Source: Candidatus Altimarinota bacterium (GTDB taxonomy: Bacteria > Patescibacteriota > JACMRA01). From it: a DNA stretch of 64,000 bases. The position numbers and the translations under genes were made by a program. The stretch is from positions 17,716-81,715 of the forward strand of contig JAAUSE010000001.1 of NCBI GenBank assembly GCA_012031925.1, read 5' to 3'. The notes under the pieces are model-generated. The model did no database searches. It was not told the DNA's origin and was given only the letters and a program-made list of their open reading frames with translations. Shown here one piece after another: positions 1 through 14,189 of this stretch (position 1 is the stretch's first letter; every line of letters begins with the position of its first letter).

Positions 1-3000
1 GTAGTTACTGCTTGATCCACATCGAACAAATGATCAGGAGTTGTAAGTGGCCCACTATCGCCGTCAATTGTGAAGATTACAATATTATTTACACCAACTG
101 AATCTGGAATAACTGTACTGTTGTTTCCAATAGTTTCGTTGATCGCACAAACTCCATTGATAACATCCTGGTTAGTTATAGTGATAGGTGATGAGAATGA
201 AGGTCCTGAGAAAGTTGCATCACAAATTCCTGAGCCATTAAGTAATTGATTGGTAGCTGAGTCAATTAATCCTGTAACTTGTGCAGAGGTTGGGTAACCT
301 ACAAAAGACTGCTCATTATATGTTGGATTGATTGTTGTTTTTAGAGTTACTGCTGTATGTGTTGGTTGACCAGGGTTACCTGAATCTTCTTTAGCAAAAC
401 CTGATGGAATAATTTTGAATCCAAACTGGCGATTAGTTGCTTGACCAAAGTTTTGAGTAATTGAGTATTGGATATTGTTTCCAGAGACAGTACCTCCAGT
501 AGTTGATTCGGAGAAGTTTGGAATAGTTTGCTCAACAACGTAACTACCAGGAACAACATTAGTGAAACAAGGGCTTCCACCTGTACCATCTGTTGTAATA
601 GTAGCAATTGGGGTTATTAAGTTAGAAGATAAATACAGTCTTACATTTTGTCCGCTTAACAGATAATCAGTTCCTCCATAAGTTCCATTCTCGTTAACAT
701 CAATAAATGTTGGGTTTGGGCAGATATTATTATTACCATTATATCCAAAGGTTCTGTTTTCTGTTGCCCCTACTCCAAGATTGATGTTTGCATATTCTGG
801 AGTTGCTCCATCATTTGGTATAGTATTCGTTCCACCAGTTGGGGTGTTTGTTCTAGTCTATAAATACCATCAAATAAATCAGTGAAACAATTTGGTCCTG
901 TTGATGAAGTTGTAAGAGAACCTACTAATTGTGAAAGACTATCATATAACCTAGTTGATACCCCTGCTAGAAGTGGCTCACTACCATTTTGGGCTGTATT
1001 TCCATCATCATCCCTAAAGGTTGGATTAGCACAGATTTGAGCAGTTGGCGGGAACCTAATTGGGAAAGTTGAATTGGCAGTTTCAAAAGTATATTCAGTG
1101 TTGTAATCAGAGTTAAAAAGTGATACTACGGTTTTGATATAGGCTGTACCTTGTGCAGTAAGATCATTACTAGGAATTGTGGCTATACACCTACCGTTAT
1201 TTATGGTTGAACCATATTCTGTTGCTGGGTTGCTATCAATTTGCATTACAATCTTACAGACTGTTCCATTAGGAATATTAGTTGTATCATCAGCTTTGTC
1301 GATATCTGGAGATGTAATAGTTGCTGGAAGTCCAATTAACAAAGGATTTTGAGTTGAAGTGTTTGCTCCTGGAATTAGATTACCAGATAAGAATATATCA
1401 TAGTTTCTACCAAAATTAGTCGCAGGTGTGGTCAAAGTTCCATTGTCTCCAGCTGTAGTAACTGTGAATGAATAAGTCCCATCAACTATTGGTAGTTCTG
1501 TGTTTCCATTAAGAGTTACTGAACAGACCCCTGCTATAACCGTAATATTTGGTTTGCTCAAAGCAAAGCTGTTTGGTCCAGTTATACTAAAGTTACAAGT
1601 GGTTGAACCAAGTGGGTCAAGATTAGCCGAGTCTTGAAGACCATTAACTGCAAGAGTTATATTATTATCAATGTAACTTGGTGATGGATTTGTTGTAATT
1701 GTTGTATACACTGGTCTTGTAAGGTTATTAACATCCTCAAGAGCTTTGTGAGAAGGGAACCCAACTACTGTAATAGTTGACTCTGCTGATAAGAAATCAA
1801 AATCTGTTCCATTGATGTTAAGGGTTACTTCTGTATTGGCAGTTAGGTTGCCATCAATGATACTCGTGTAAGGTATGGTGACTACACATTGACCATTAAT
1901 ATTTACTGTATTTGTGTATTCACTATGAAAAACACTATCATAGTAAAGAATGATTTTACATGGGGTACCTTGATCAACATTGGTAGTAGTATTGAATTTT
2001 TTGAGGACTGGTGAGTAAAAGACTGGATTGGTTTGGGTAGTATAATTGACTGGGTCAGGAATTGTGGTTGTAGCTCCAGGAAGAATTCCTCCACTAAGAT
2101 TGATATCAAATTCTCTAGAAAAAGGCGATGCTGGGGTGGTCAAATTACCACTATCACCTTCGACTGTTAAGGTAACGTTGTAGGATCCAGACACACTTGG
2201 TAATTGGAATTGAGTGAAATTATAACTACATTGACCTCCAATAATATTAGCTGTTACAAATTGCTGGTTGTATGAGTTTGGCCCTGTGACAGTAAAGGTA
2301 CAAGGAATTCCATTGAGAGCTTGACCGTTAGCTGAATCAATCAAACCATTTGCAGTAATACTGACTGTGGAAACTCCGATTATATTGGTATTAGGATTGA
2401 TTGTTAATGTTGCATATGTTGGCTGACCAGCGTTACCTGAATCTTCCTCGGCTTTGTTAGAAGCTGCAGCATATACAGTAAATGGTAAAGTTGAATTTGT
2501 CTCCGTAGTTGCCCCAACTACGGTTATTGAAGCGTTGTAACTGCCAGCAATAGTTGGAGCAGTGAATGAGCTTGGTAGAATACAAACACCATTACTTACT
2601 GTACCACTAGTTATAGTTTGATTATACCCTCCTGGGCCAGTGATGGTTACTTGACAAGTTAAGTTGTTGTTAAGGTTACCACCATTTTGGTTAAGTAGGT
2701 TTTTAATACGTGCATCAAATGTAGCACTGATGCTAACAGGGCTAGGAATAGAGTCAAAGATTGCACTTGTTAAGTTTGTTTGAGGAATTGAACTATCAAA
2801 ATAAGTTCCACTTTGACCTGCACCCGAAATACCTGAGCCTCCAGCAAAACTATTTACAAACGTTGGACACCTAGCATCTGTTATATAATCTACTGAAATC
2901 CTACCACCTGCTCCTCCTCCACCTGAGTTACCATTACCACCATTACTATTTAGACTACCACAACCTGCTAAGGTGTTGGTAACTATCCAGATAGAACCAC

Positions 3001-6000
3001 CTGAACCTCCACCACCATCATAACTACTATTTCCTCCATTGTCCCCATTAGCACTAACTGATCCGTTGATAGTTACTGTGCCTGTGGCTGTGATTTTGGT
3101 AGCACCAGCACCATTACCTCCTGATAAAGCACCACTACATTGTCCAGTAGCTCCTGAGCCTCCTGAACCAAGCTGGGTTGGTTGGCTAGCTGATCCATAA
3201 ACAGCTCCACCTGTACTTGGCATATCTCCAGTACCTCCAAGACCACCATGACCAGCTCCAGCACCATCTCTTCCTCCAGAATAGACTTGAGCCAAACCTC
3301 CACCTGGGCCAAAACCTGCTTGAGAAGTAAGACAACTATTATTAGCTGCACCACCATCAAAACCAACACTATTAAGGTTGATAGAGGCAGAAGTGTTAAG
3401 ATTAAGATTCCCAACTGTGAAGTTTAGGACATTACTTTGACTAGTTGAGTTATCTGCGTGAGTTAGTGTAGATCCTGAGTTGAGGGTTAGTTCATTAAAA
3501 GAGTGAGTGTTTAGAGTACCGAGTCTAAGAGTTGCTGCATTATTAAGATTAGTATTTTGGGAAATAGTTATGATAGAATTAGAATGGAAGACATCTGCAT
3601 TAGTCACTGTAAGATTATCAAGGGTGATAGTTGCTTCTGTTGTTGTATCTAAGATAGTGTCATCAAAGACAGTTGCAACGTTACCTAAGATGAAGAGATT
3701 ACCATTAGTGAGACTTGTTGGTTTTTCATAAATAGTACCAGGGCCACCGATTTGAACAGCAGCTTCAAAGGCTCCCCCTGCATAAGCTGTTGTGGTTCCA
3801 GAGAAAGATTTGGTTGTGTAGTATAGAGCTATTCTACCTCCACTACCACTACCAGCGCTGTCATAAGTTCCTCCACCATTAGCAGTGATAGAGCCTGTTC
3901 CAGCAATAGTTGGAGCATCGATCCAGATAGAACCACCTGAACCTCCACCACCTGAGTAAGAATTATTGGTAGTAAGATCATTTCCATTTGCGTTGATACT
4001 ACCATTAATTGATACTGTACCTGTTGCGACAATCTTGATAGCTCCTCCACCATCAGCTCCTGAGGTATTGTTAGTACAATTTCCTGCGGCTGCTGATCCT
4101 CCTGAACCAAGCTGAGATGGTTGACGATAGGAACCATAACCTGCTCCACCAGCTGCACCATTATCTCCATTACCTCCTTCACCACCATAAGCACCACCTG
4201 CTCCATCACTAGCGGTAGCACTTGAGCCTGTGGCTCCTCCTGGGCCAAAGCCTGCTACTCCTGTACAACTACTATTGGCTGTTCCTCCGTTGAAACCTCG
4301 GCCTTGAGCAAAAATTCTTCCTCCAGTGTTAACAGTAACATTATTAGTGTTTAATATAAGACTATCCGTTGGGGTGTTTCCGGAATTATTTCTGTCTTGA
4401 TACAAATCTCCTCCAGAATTGATATTAAGTGTTGTGATATTGTGAGTACCAAGAGTTCCAATGGTTAGATCAGCTGCGTTGTTGATAGACAAAGTACTGG
4501 CTATGTTAAGAGGGTTTTCTTTGTAATACACATCCGCATTCTCAACTGTAAGATTATCAAGGGTGATTACTCCTTCAGTTGTGTTGTCTAATACTGTATC
4601 ATCGAATCCAGTAGTTACATTTCCAATTATGGAGAGATTACCTTCACTTAAGCTTGCTGGTTTTTCGTAGATTGTTCCTGCCCCTCCTTCTTGGACTGTT
4701 GTTTCACTCAATTGTAGACCTGCGTAAGCTGTAGTTGCTCCTGAATATGTTTTGGTAGTATAGTATAGTGCAATTCTTCCTCCTGATCCTGAACCTGCAG
4801 AGTCATGTGTTCCTCCACCGTTGGATGTAATTGTACCGCTACCTGCCAGTGTTCCTGCATCTATCCAGATTGAACCACCAGAGCCTCCTCCTCCAGTATA
4901 GGAATTATTAACTGCATCATTACCATTGGCATTGATTGTGCCGTTTACTGTGACTGTGCCTGTTGAAACAATTTTGATTGCTCCACCACCGTCACCACCA
5001 GAAGAGTTTCCGCTACAACCACCACGTGCAGCTGAACCTCCTGAACCTAGATCTGTTGGTTGTCTGTATGAGCCATAACTTGCTCCACCAAAGGATCCTG
5101 TATCTCCATCTCCACCTTCTCCTCCATAAGCTCCACCTGCTCCATCAGCGTAGTTGCCTATTGGTGCAATAGCACCACCTGGTCCAAAGCCTGGTGATGG
5201 AACACAACCATTGGCAATACCTCCGTTGAAGCCTCGTCCTTGGGCGTTAAATGTTCCTTGGATGTCTGAATTATTTGAATAAATCTCAACTTTTTCTCCA
5301 TCTGTAGTGTTTACTGTAGTTCCTGGTGAGATTGTGAAAGTATCGATATTACAGTATATTCCTGCTAGATTAGTTCCATCTGCTGGATTGAAGTTTGCTC
5401 CTCCAAGGTCTGTATCGCAGTGAAAATTCAATAGTGAGGTAGTGTTGGAATCCAATGATGAGCCTATATTATTAACTGCGTTGATTTTGAAATAATAGTC
5501 TTGTCCTACTGGTAGGCTTAAGGTAGCTGAGGTGTTGGTGCTTACTCCATCATTGTATATTTGTGGATTGGTAAAATTACTAGAATTAGAATAAGTGATA
5601 ATATAATCAGTAAGAGGAGATCCACCGTTGTAGGAAGGTGCTGTCCAGCTTAGATCAACAAAACCTTCATTATCAACAGCACTTAGATCAGATGGAGCAT
5701 CAGGAACACTGCTAAATCCATAGTCATAAAGGGCTGGGCCAGTTGCAGTATCACTGTTACTAAGTATAACTTGCACATCTTTACCAGTACCAGATCCAGC
5801 CGGTGTTCTAGCTGTAATTGTGGTAGTGTTGATAACATTTACGCTGGTAGCTTCATTTCCATCTATTGTGACAGTTGTTGGGGTAGCTTCATTACCAAGA
5901 CTGGTTGAGGGAATATTAGTGGTATTGTAAAGTTTGTATTTGTTGTTTAGATAACTCTCAATAATTTGTTTTTGGGGAGAATTAAGCTGCGTGTTGAATA

Positions 6001-9000
6001 ATAATAGTTCAGCTACCTCACCATCAGATCTTTCCAAAGAACAAGTTGCATTACCGTAACCACTAAGACAAATACCGTTTGGCCCAGCAACTCCCGCACT
6101 GTTACTAGCTAACTGAACACCGTTACGAGCTACTGTACTTATTGATCCATTGCTTGATCCAGTATACTGATCCCAGATTGTATCGGGAGCTTGATTGGGC
6201 TGATGTACCCAACCTTCAAAATAGAACCTATCTTCAAAAGCTGCATGATACCCAAATAGCCAGTTATTATTAATAGATGAGATTAACCTACCATGAGTAC
6301 CTCCATTATATCTGGATACTGAGAACATGGTGAAGTTGTTACCAACATTCAAGCTGTTATTGAGATATCTTGAAGTGTTAAGTGTAACTACTGGTTTGCC
6401 ATCAAGCTCGTTGGTTTGAAGGATAGCACCACTGCTGATACGGATGTCAGATTATTAGCTGTGCCATCTCTATCTAGCCAAGTGGTAACCTCGGTATTAT
6501 CAACAGAAGTAGAGGCAACATTACTAGAGAACCACATTCTAATACTCGGATCTGTTAGGACTGAGGCAAAACTAAAGTTATTGATATTTGAGTTGCTTGT
6601 TAGTGATGGATGACCATAAGTTAGTAGAAAAGTTGAAGTACCAGTTGGCAAAGAAGATTTGGTGAACCATATAGTAGTACTAGGAGTGTTACAACCACCA
6701 TCAACGTAATAATTGAGATCTGTTGTGTTATCAACATCTTTGATTCTAATGTCTGAACAATTGGAGTTCATTTTGCCTGCACTAATTAAAGATTGTGTGT
6801 TAACTACAATATTGCCTTCATAGTTGGTTATAGCTGAACCAGTTGAGTTGTTAATTGTTATTTTTCTTAGATAACTTCCATCATCTGCAAAATTACTACC
6901 TGTGATGGTAACTGTTTGACCACCTCCATCAGGGCCTTGATCTGGATCAATTGATGTGATTTGAGGAAGAGCGTAAGTGAACCCACCTGCGAGAGTATCA
7001 CTACTTCCATCAACGGAATTAATTGTGACATCGACTACCCCATTAGCATGAGCTGGGACGGTGGCGGTGATTGTATTTGGGTTAACAATATTAACATTGG
7101 TTGCTTCAACTCCATCAAACAGAATATCTGTACCATTGGTGTTTTCTGTAGAACTAAGAGTTGTAGTTGGGATTGTGCCTGTGTTGTAGAGTCTATATTT
7201 GGTGTTAAGATAACCTTCCATTATTTGTCTGTCTGTGGTATTGAGATTAGTATCAAATAATAAGACTTCTGCTATGTCACCGTTGAGTCGGCTTTGGGTT
7301 CCGGAATTTTCAGCACCTATATATGTTCCAACTGCAGATGGTGTAAATCCTGATATAGTTGAAGCTGAATTGTAAGAACCGTTAACTCCAGTAAAGACAT
7401 TCAATCCATTCCTGATAAAGCTAGAAAGATTATAGTTTGTTGAAGTAACTGTATTAGTAATCGTTGGTGTGAAACCAGTATGAAAATATGTGTTTTGAGT
7501 TGTTGAATCGTAGCGATATGTGAACCCTTCAGAATTAGAAGTTGGTCTTGTTGAGATGATTGCATCTGTGTCTGTAGCAACAGCTTTACTTACGGCAAAC
7601 ACTGAACCATTTGCTCCTGATGTGTTGAGAAGTGTATTATTAATTCTCAAAGTATCATTCACCCCATCAAATCTTAATACTGGCTTAGTGTTGACTTGGT
7701 TAGTTGATAAAATAGGCTGATTAGCAGCTGTACTTTGAGTTGCATTGTTGTTGTTTCCAGATCTATCATTGAGTTGAGAAATTTTGGACGTGGAGTTTTC
7801 ACAAAAACCATTACAAAATTGTATATTATCAACACCTTCATTGATATCATAGATAGAGACATCAAGTATTAGGTTATTTGTAGGTGGATTGATGGTGCTT
7901 GTGTAAAAAATTACATTGTTCTTTTTGTATAGAATTTGTCCGTTGGATAGTTCAACAACAAATTCATCACCAGCAGAATAAGTTCCAAAAGTCCCACGAA
8001 ATACACCCAATTCATAAACCTGAAGCGAAGAACCAGAACTAAGATATATAGCATAATCTATATCTGTGTAATTATTATCTGTATTACCATTAGCTAGTCC
8101 AAACATTGTCACTGGGTTGCTATTTCGAGCAACTGCAGAGACATAACCATTACTTAATGTTGTTGAGTTAGTTGAGGTCAAACCAGCATTAGTCCAAGAA
8201 TCGTCAGCAGCTGTTTTGGTAATATTACCTCCGTCAATACTAATTCCACTAACATTGCTAAATGTTGGAGTTACTGCGTCATTACTACTAGTTATATTGT
8301 TTGTATTGTTGTTAGCTGATAACCATAGTTTGTTATTAGCACTTGATAACACTGAAGCAAAACTGAAATTAGCAATGTTGGAATTACTTGACAAATCACT
8401 ATCACCATAAGTTAATTTTAGGGTCGAAGAGCCTGTTGGTAAGGAAGCTTTTTTGAACCATACAATAGTGCTAGGGGTATTACAACCACCATCAATATAA
8501 TAATTGAGATCAGTTGTACCATCAACGTCTTTGACTCTAATATCTGAACAATCGGAGTTCATTTTGTTAGCACTAATTAGAGCTTTGGTATCAAGAGTAA
8601 TATTTCCCTCGTAATCTGTTATTGGGGATCCTGTGGTGTTATTAACTGTAATATCTTTGTTGTACGAGGCAACATTAGAAAAATTGTTACCAGTGATTGT
8701 CACATCGTAGCCTCCAAGTCTTGAGCCACTAGTAGGATTAACAGAAACAATATCAGCTCCAGCGTAGGTAAAACCGTTTGTTAGAGTGTTACTTTGATTA
8801 TCTGGATTGGTTACTGTAACATCAACACTACCAAGAGAACCAGCTGGGACGGTGGCGGTGATTGTATTAGAATCGATAAAGTTAACGTTGGTTGCTTCTA
8901 CTCCATCAAATTCTACTACTCCATTAATTTGGTTAATAGAGTAAGTTGGGTTGTTGGTGGATATATCGTATTTTGTATCAAGGTATTGCTCTAGTGTGGA

Positions 9001-12000
9001 AACGTCTGTAGATGATAGTGCAGCATTGAATATCATCAACTCTGACATACTACCAGTTAGTGGTGGATTGAAAGATCTGTCTCTGTTGAATAGATTAGAG
9101 CTTACATTGGCTGTTGTGACCATTGAGAACTGGACTGGTTGGCCTCTGATTTTGCCAAAAGTGTTTGGGGTAGGAACTTGAGTTCTGTTGACTTTGAAAG
9201 TACTATTTTGGACGGCACTAGCAGCAAAAGTTGGATTGACATATACACTCCCATCAGCGTGAAAATCATAATTACTAGTATGTCCAAGAAGGAAAGTTCC
9301 GTTTGATGGAGTGGTTGCCTCTTCCCAAACCATCAAAAAGGTTCTAATATCTGTTAATCCTGTAGTGTAAGCATATCCATCACTCCCATCAAAATCCAAA
9401 GTTGCCCTTCCGTTCATACCAGTTGCGTCAAATTTGGCACCAGTTTGTCCATTAAACGTATCCACAACAAAATGATTATTGTTTCCTGATCGATCATTCC
9501 ACTGAGTTACTATACCATCTTGAGTTGTATTATTTGGTCCATCGTTGGCTTTGACCCAAAGTCTTTTGGAAGAAAAATTTAATGGAGCATCAAAACTAAA
9601 GTTACTTCTGTTACTTGTGGTTGTCTCATTTGACCCACTAGCTGTTAGATATATTGTGTTGTTGCCACTAGTTAGTTGAGGTAATTGGTACCATATATAA
9701 GTTGTTGGGGTGTTACACCCTGATTCAATATAATAATTGAGATCTGTTGTGCCATCCGTGTTTTTGATTCTAATATCTCCACAATTGTTTTGTACAAATC
9801 CGTCATTTATCATTGATTGAGTATCCAGAACTAGCAAACCCTCATAGTTATTAATTGTGCTTCCTGTATTATCTATATCGATTTTATAACTGGACGCATT
9901 AGTTGAAAAATAATCACCACTAATAGTTACTTCATACCCTCCAAGAATGGATCCAGAGTTTGGAGTAATAGAATTAATAACTGGGCCAGAGTACGTATAA
10001 CCATTATTCAATGTGTCACTTCCTCCACCAGGTATGCTGATTCCTACATTGACTGCTCCAGTAGCTCCACTAGCTGGGACGGTGGCTGTGATTGTGGTAG
10101 AGTTGACAACCACAACATTGGTTGCAGGGGTTGAATCAAAAGTGATTGTTGGAGAACCCACAAAATTGTTACCTGTGATAGTCACTTGATTACCACCAAG
10201 GGTACTTCCAATATTTGGACTAACAGAAACAATATCAGCACCAGCATAGGTATAAGCACCTGTTAGAGTGTCACTACCTCCACCTACTATGTCTATACTT
10301 ACATCAACTACTCCGACTGAATGAGCTGGGACGGTGGCAGTGATTGTGGTAGAGTTGACAACCACAACATTGGTTGCTGGTGTTGAACCAAAAGTGATTG
10401 TTGGAGAACCCACAAAATTGTTACCTGTGATAGTCACTTGATTACCACCAAGTATTGAGCCTGAATTTGGGTTGATAGAATCCAAAGAAGCTGTATCATA
10501 TGTGTACCCATTACTTAGGGTATTATTTTGAGAATCTGGATTGGTTATGATAACATCTTTGGCACCAGCAGTACCTGAAGGTGTATCAAAGGTTATTGAA
10601 AGCGGTGAGTTTTGAGTAGTGTTAACTACACTAGCTCCTCCAATAGTAATAGACGGGTTTACTTCAGAACCTACTGTGGTGGTTGGAACTGAAGAAGTAT
10701 TGTATAATCTATATTTGTTATTGATATAGTTATTTAGGATTTGTTTGTTGGTAGTACTAAGATTAGTATTGAATATTAAGACTTCAGAAATATCCCCGCC
10801 AAAATTGTTAGTAGTTTCTCCAATATTAGCACCAACTACAATTCTTTGTGGATTGATGTTTGGAGTGGAAGTGGGGTTTTTAGTAGCTCCCAAAAGACTA
10901 TTTTTGTATAGATCTAGTGAGGTGTTAGTTGGTTGATAAATTGCATCGAACTGACCCCATATATTCGTGTTATCTCCTGCAATTCCAATATCATTTAGAC
11001 AGTTCATCCCAGTTACTACATTACCATTTGTTTGAAAATAAAATAAAGGCGTGTCTCCAGAACATCCGTTTCCCCAAGCGAGTGGAACTCGATTATCAGT
11101 ACTATCAGCAGCTTTTCTTGAGACAATGGTCATGGAATAAGCACTGTTGCCAGAAGGTAATCCTGTAGGAGTTGTTTTGACTAATCTGTCATTGGTTAGA
11201 TCAAATCTGATTGCCGGTAAACTACTAAGTTCATTGGTTTGAATAGTTGGCTGGTTAGCTCCAGTACCTTGGACAACTGTATTATTATTACCAGATCTAT
11301 CAGTCCAGGAAGATATAGCTGTATTGTCAAGAGAAGAAGAGGCTACGTTAGCTGATAACCATAGTTTGTTATTGGTGCTACTAAGTAAACTTCCAAAGCT
11401 AAAATTATTAATGTTAGAGTTGTTAGTAAGTGATGGTTTTCCGTATGTTAGATGGATTGTGGTATCACCTTTGACTAACTGATCCAAACCAAACCAAACT
11501 ACAGTACTTGTTGTGTTACATCCTCCATCAATATAGTAATCAAGGTTTTGACCACTTGTCGTTTTTACACGAAGGTCAGAACAATCACTATTCATTTTGG
11601 AAGCTCCAATTAACGCTGCTGTATCAATGACTATACTACCTTCATAGTCAAAAATATCATTATTTGTTGAGTTAGTAATTGTTATAGGTCTTATGTTTTT
11701 GCTCGAATTATTCAAATTTTTTCCAGATATACTTACTTGGTTACCCCCTAGTATAGACCCTGTATTTGGTGAAATAGAATCAATAGTTGGAGATAGAGTC
11801 ACAGAGTCAATATTGGATAACAGACTCCCGCCGCCGCTATTGACTGCTTGAACACGAAAACTAAAACTTGGGCCATCAATTAGATTAGTAACTGTTGTAC
11901 CTGTAGAACTTGACACTCCATCATTAAACATTCTGACATCATTAATAAAACCATCATTGGAATACAATACAATGTAATCTGTAATCGCTGAAGGAGAGCT

Positions 12001-13884
12001 TGGAGCTGACCAAGTCAGAGTTGCTTGATTATTTCCTGTAGTAGCATCCAAGTTAGCAACTGGATCAGGAAGGATGACACCCAAAGTAGAGACTGATGAG
12101 TTACTGGTTCCAAGAGTATAGTACCCATCTTGAAGATTACTATTGGATAGATCAAAACTAACTTGAGTACCAATTAAGTTTGGTGTCAAAGCAGCATCAG
12201 CAAAACTACCAGTAGTTCCAGAGCGGTATAGTAATTTGTAATTAGTTCCATTTGATGGTGGAGTAATATTAGAATATTTGGATAGATCAAAAGTTAGTTT
12301 GGCATCGACACCATCAGTTGAGGTTTTGTCAACACCCCATATTCTGTTCCATCTTTGCGAAACCCCTACTGGAAGATCAGTTGTTGCTGTGTTAGTTGTT
12401 TGGTTATTATGTCCAACAAGAACATATTCACCATTTGCTAATGAGGTGCTATTTTCTTGGATTTTTAGAGCACTAATATCTGAAGAAATAGTTTCTGTTC
12501 CATCTATCTCTTTTCCAATACCTTTGACATCACTACCTGCACCAACTTCTAGTGAATATAGGTCATTTGAGATTGGTTGGTTGAATTTGGATGATAAATA
12601 GTTATGAATTAGTTTTTGTCTAGTAGAGTTGAGACCACTGTCAAAAATTATTACTTCACCAATATCTCCAATTAGATCTGCTGAGCCAAAAACACCCAAA
12701 GAAAAATTACCAGTTGGATTATTTAACCCAAGGCTGTTTGTAAGAACAGAAGAACCATCAATATAAAAATTGTTATTTCCGCCAGATCTAATAGCACTCC
12801 AGATTTCTAAATTGGTAGTGTTAGCTCCTGCCGTATTAAAATCTACTCCACCATGAAGAAAAGAACGACTACCGGAACCAAATGTGCCCATTCCAAAACC
12901 GTTACTTGCACTAGTACCATTATAAAAAATTGTTCCAGCATTGGTTCTTTGGTTGACTGCAAAGGCTGAATATGATCCAGTCACTGGAATAACTGAGGGT
13001 TTGGTTAATTGATCACCAGTAGCAAACCTAACTACTGATTGCCCATTGATTTGATTGCTTTGGAATACTGGCTGATTGGCGGTATTTGCTTCACTAATGG
13101 TGTGATTGTTCCCACTTTTATCAACCCAATTAGAGATATTAGAACCATCAACAGTCTGACCAGTTCCATCATTAGCGTCGAACCATGCTGTTGGCGAGAT
13201 CGAACTAAGAATATTTTGGTTGGGATTAGTTAAGGCAATATCATCATCAATGATTGTATATGTGAAACTAGTGTTTGTTCCAAGGTTAGTTCCACTTGAT
13301 GGGTTACTCAAAGTAAGACTGATGGTTTCTGAAGATTCAAGAACTGAATCATTAGTTACTTTGAGAGGAATTTCTTGAGTAGTTATCCCAGCTGGGAAAG
13401 TTATAGTACCATTAGCCAAAGTATAGTCAGTTCCAGAACCGGTGGCAGTTCCTGCGCCTACAGTATAATCAACTGTTACCATTTCAGTATCAGCTGTATC
13501 AAGAACTGTGCTGATTCCTGGTTGAGTAATTGACTCAGGACCGCTCAATGCTGTAAGGTTGAATTGGACTGTACTACCTGCAGCCTTGGACTCATTTACT
13601 GGACGATTAGTTGTGTAGAGAGCCGCGACCGCAGTAAAAAATAATATGGATAGTAATGAAAGGATGGAAAGTTGCTGAAAATTCTTCTTTAGCTTTCTTT
13701 TTAGGTTGGAATGATGAACTTTATTTCTCAAAAAAGAAGGGGTGACGATATCTAAACTCGCTTTTTTTGAAATTTTTCCAAAATATTTTTGCAATTTTTG
13801 TTTGAGTCCTCTCATTTTGTTTTTGTCTTTTGTAAGCCTTTTATGGCTTGTTTGTAACCTTTTGAGATATTTTGTTTTTGTCAC
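1..13884 (-). CDS. Giant modular cell-surface protein (partial, two frame breaks)
   Basis: The gene runs off the left edge, so at least about 4,620 residues are present. It starts at GTG 13884, after a promoter and with no clear ribosome site. A basic N-terminal region is followed by a membrane segment (about residues 71-90) and a signal-peptidase-like Ala-rich site. Next come a Calx-beta domain (about 102-215), then repeated LamG/concanavalin-like, DUF2341 (paired Cys) and IPT/TIG domains. After these are an FN3-like domain, three glycine-rich modules (around 4790-5230, 3830-4310 and 2885-3380), Ig/invasin-like repeats and two SdrD-B-like domains near the window edge. Two breaks split it: one base missing near 6451 and one in the G run at 841-844. 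Adding one base at each restores continuous LamG and SdrD-B sequence, so I treat it as one gene. The likely role is adhesion or a surface layer; the cell-wall anchor lies outside the window. Confidence 0.85.
10073..10452 (-). repeat. Duplicated IPT/TIG coding unit, 252 bp period
   Basis: Two nearly identical stretches (10073-10200 and 10325-10452) sit 252 bp (84 codons) apart inside the giant surface gene, encoding neighbouring IPT/TIG domains. The near-identity at DNA level suggests a recent duplication or ongoing recombination rather than an old domain repeat. Confidence 0.75.
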
Positions 13885-13900
13885 TAATTAACTGATTGAT

Positions 13901-13929
13901 AGTATAACATAGGTTTTTCATTAATGCAA
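13901..13929 (-). promoter_or_regulatory. Promoter of the giant surface-protein gene
   Basis: TTGCAT, 17 bp, TATACT on the minus strand, ending 16 nt before the GTG start at 13884. The second giant gene (58796) has almost the same promoter (TTGCAA, 17 bp, TATACT). Confidence 0.75.
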
Positions 13930-13956
13930 ACTATTTTCAAAACCTTGGAATATTTT

Positions 13957-13985
13957 TTGACTACAATAATTAATCAAGCTAGAAT
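13957..13985 (+). promoter_or_regulatory. Promoter of the 13998-15360 membrane-protein pair
   Basis: TTGACT, 17 bp, TAGAAT; the -10 ends 12 nt before the ATG at 13998. It is divergent from the giant-gene promoter. Confidence 0.65.
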
Positions 13986-13997
13986 AAATATTAGTTA

Positions 13998-14189
13998 ATG
14001 AATACAATTAATATGCCATCAATGATACTTATTTATGCACTACTGATTTTTCTAGGTTTAACTTTGACTTTTTTTATTTTTGATGAAGGCTCTTTAGCTC
14101 AGAAAATTAGAAAAGGATTATCCAAAACTTTTTCCAATCAAGAATCTAGCAGTGTCAATGAGGCAGTTACCTACTCATCATTTTATTAA
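13998..14189 (+). CDS. Small single-pass membrane protein
   Basis: A 63-residue protein with one hydrophobic segment (about residues 8-27) and a charged, Ser-rich tail. I do not recognise the family. A good promoter stands just upstream. It overlaps the next gene by 32 nt in another frame, so the two are probably translationally coupled. I considered that it is the N-terminus of the downstream protein split by a sequencing error, but the frame relation would need an extra base removed or two bases added, unlike every other break in this window, so I keep it separate. Confidence 0.5.
   Translation: MNTINMPSMILIYALLIFLGLTLTFFIFDEGSLAQKIRKGLSKTFSNQESSSVNEAVTYSSFY

Noticed and set aside
347..607. 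Minus-strand 86-residue frame near the left edge
   Set aside because: Out-of-frame shadow; the true frame from 840 to 1 encodes SdrD-B and Ig-like sequence continuing the giant protein.
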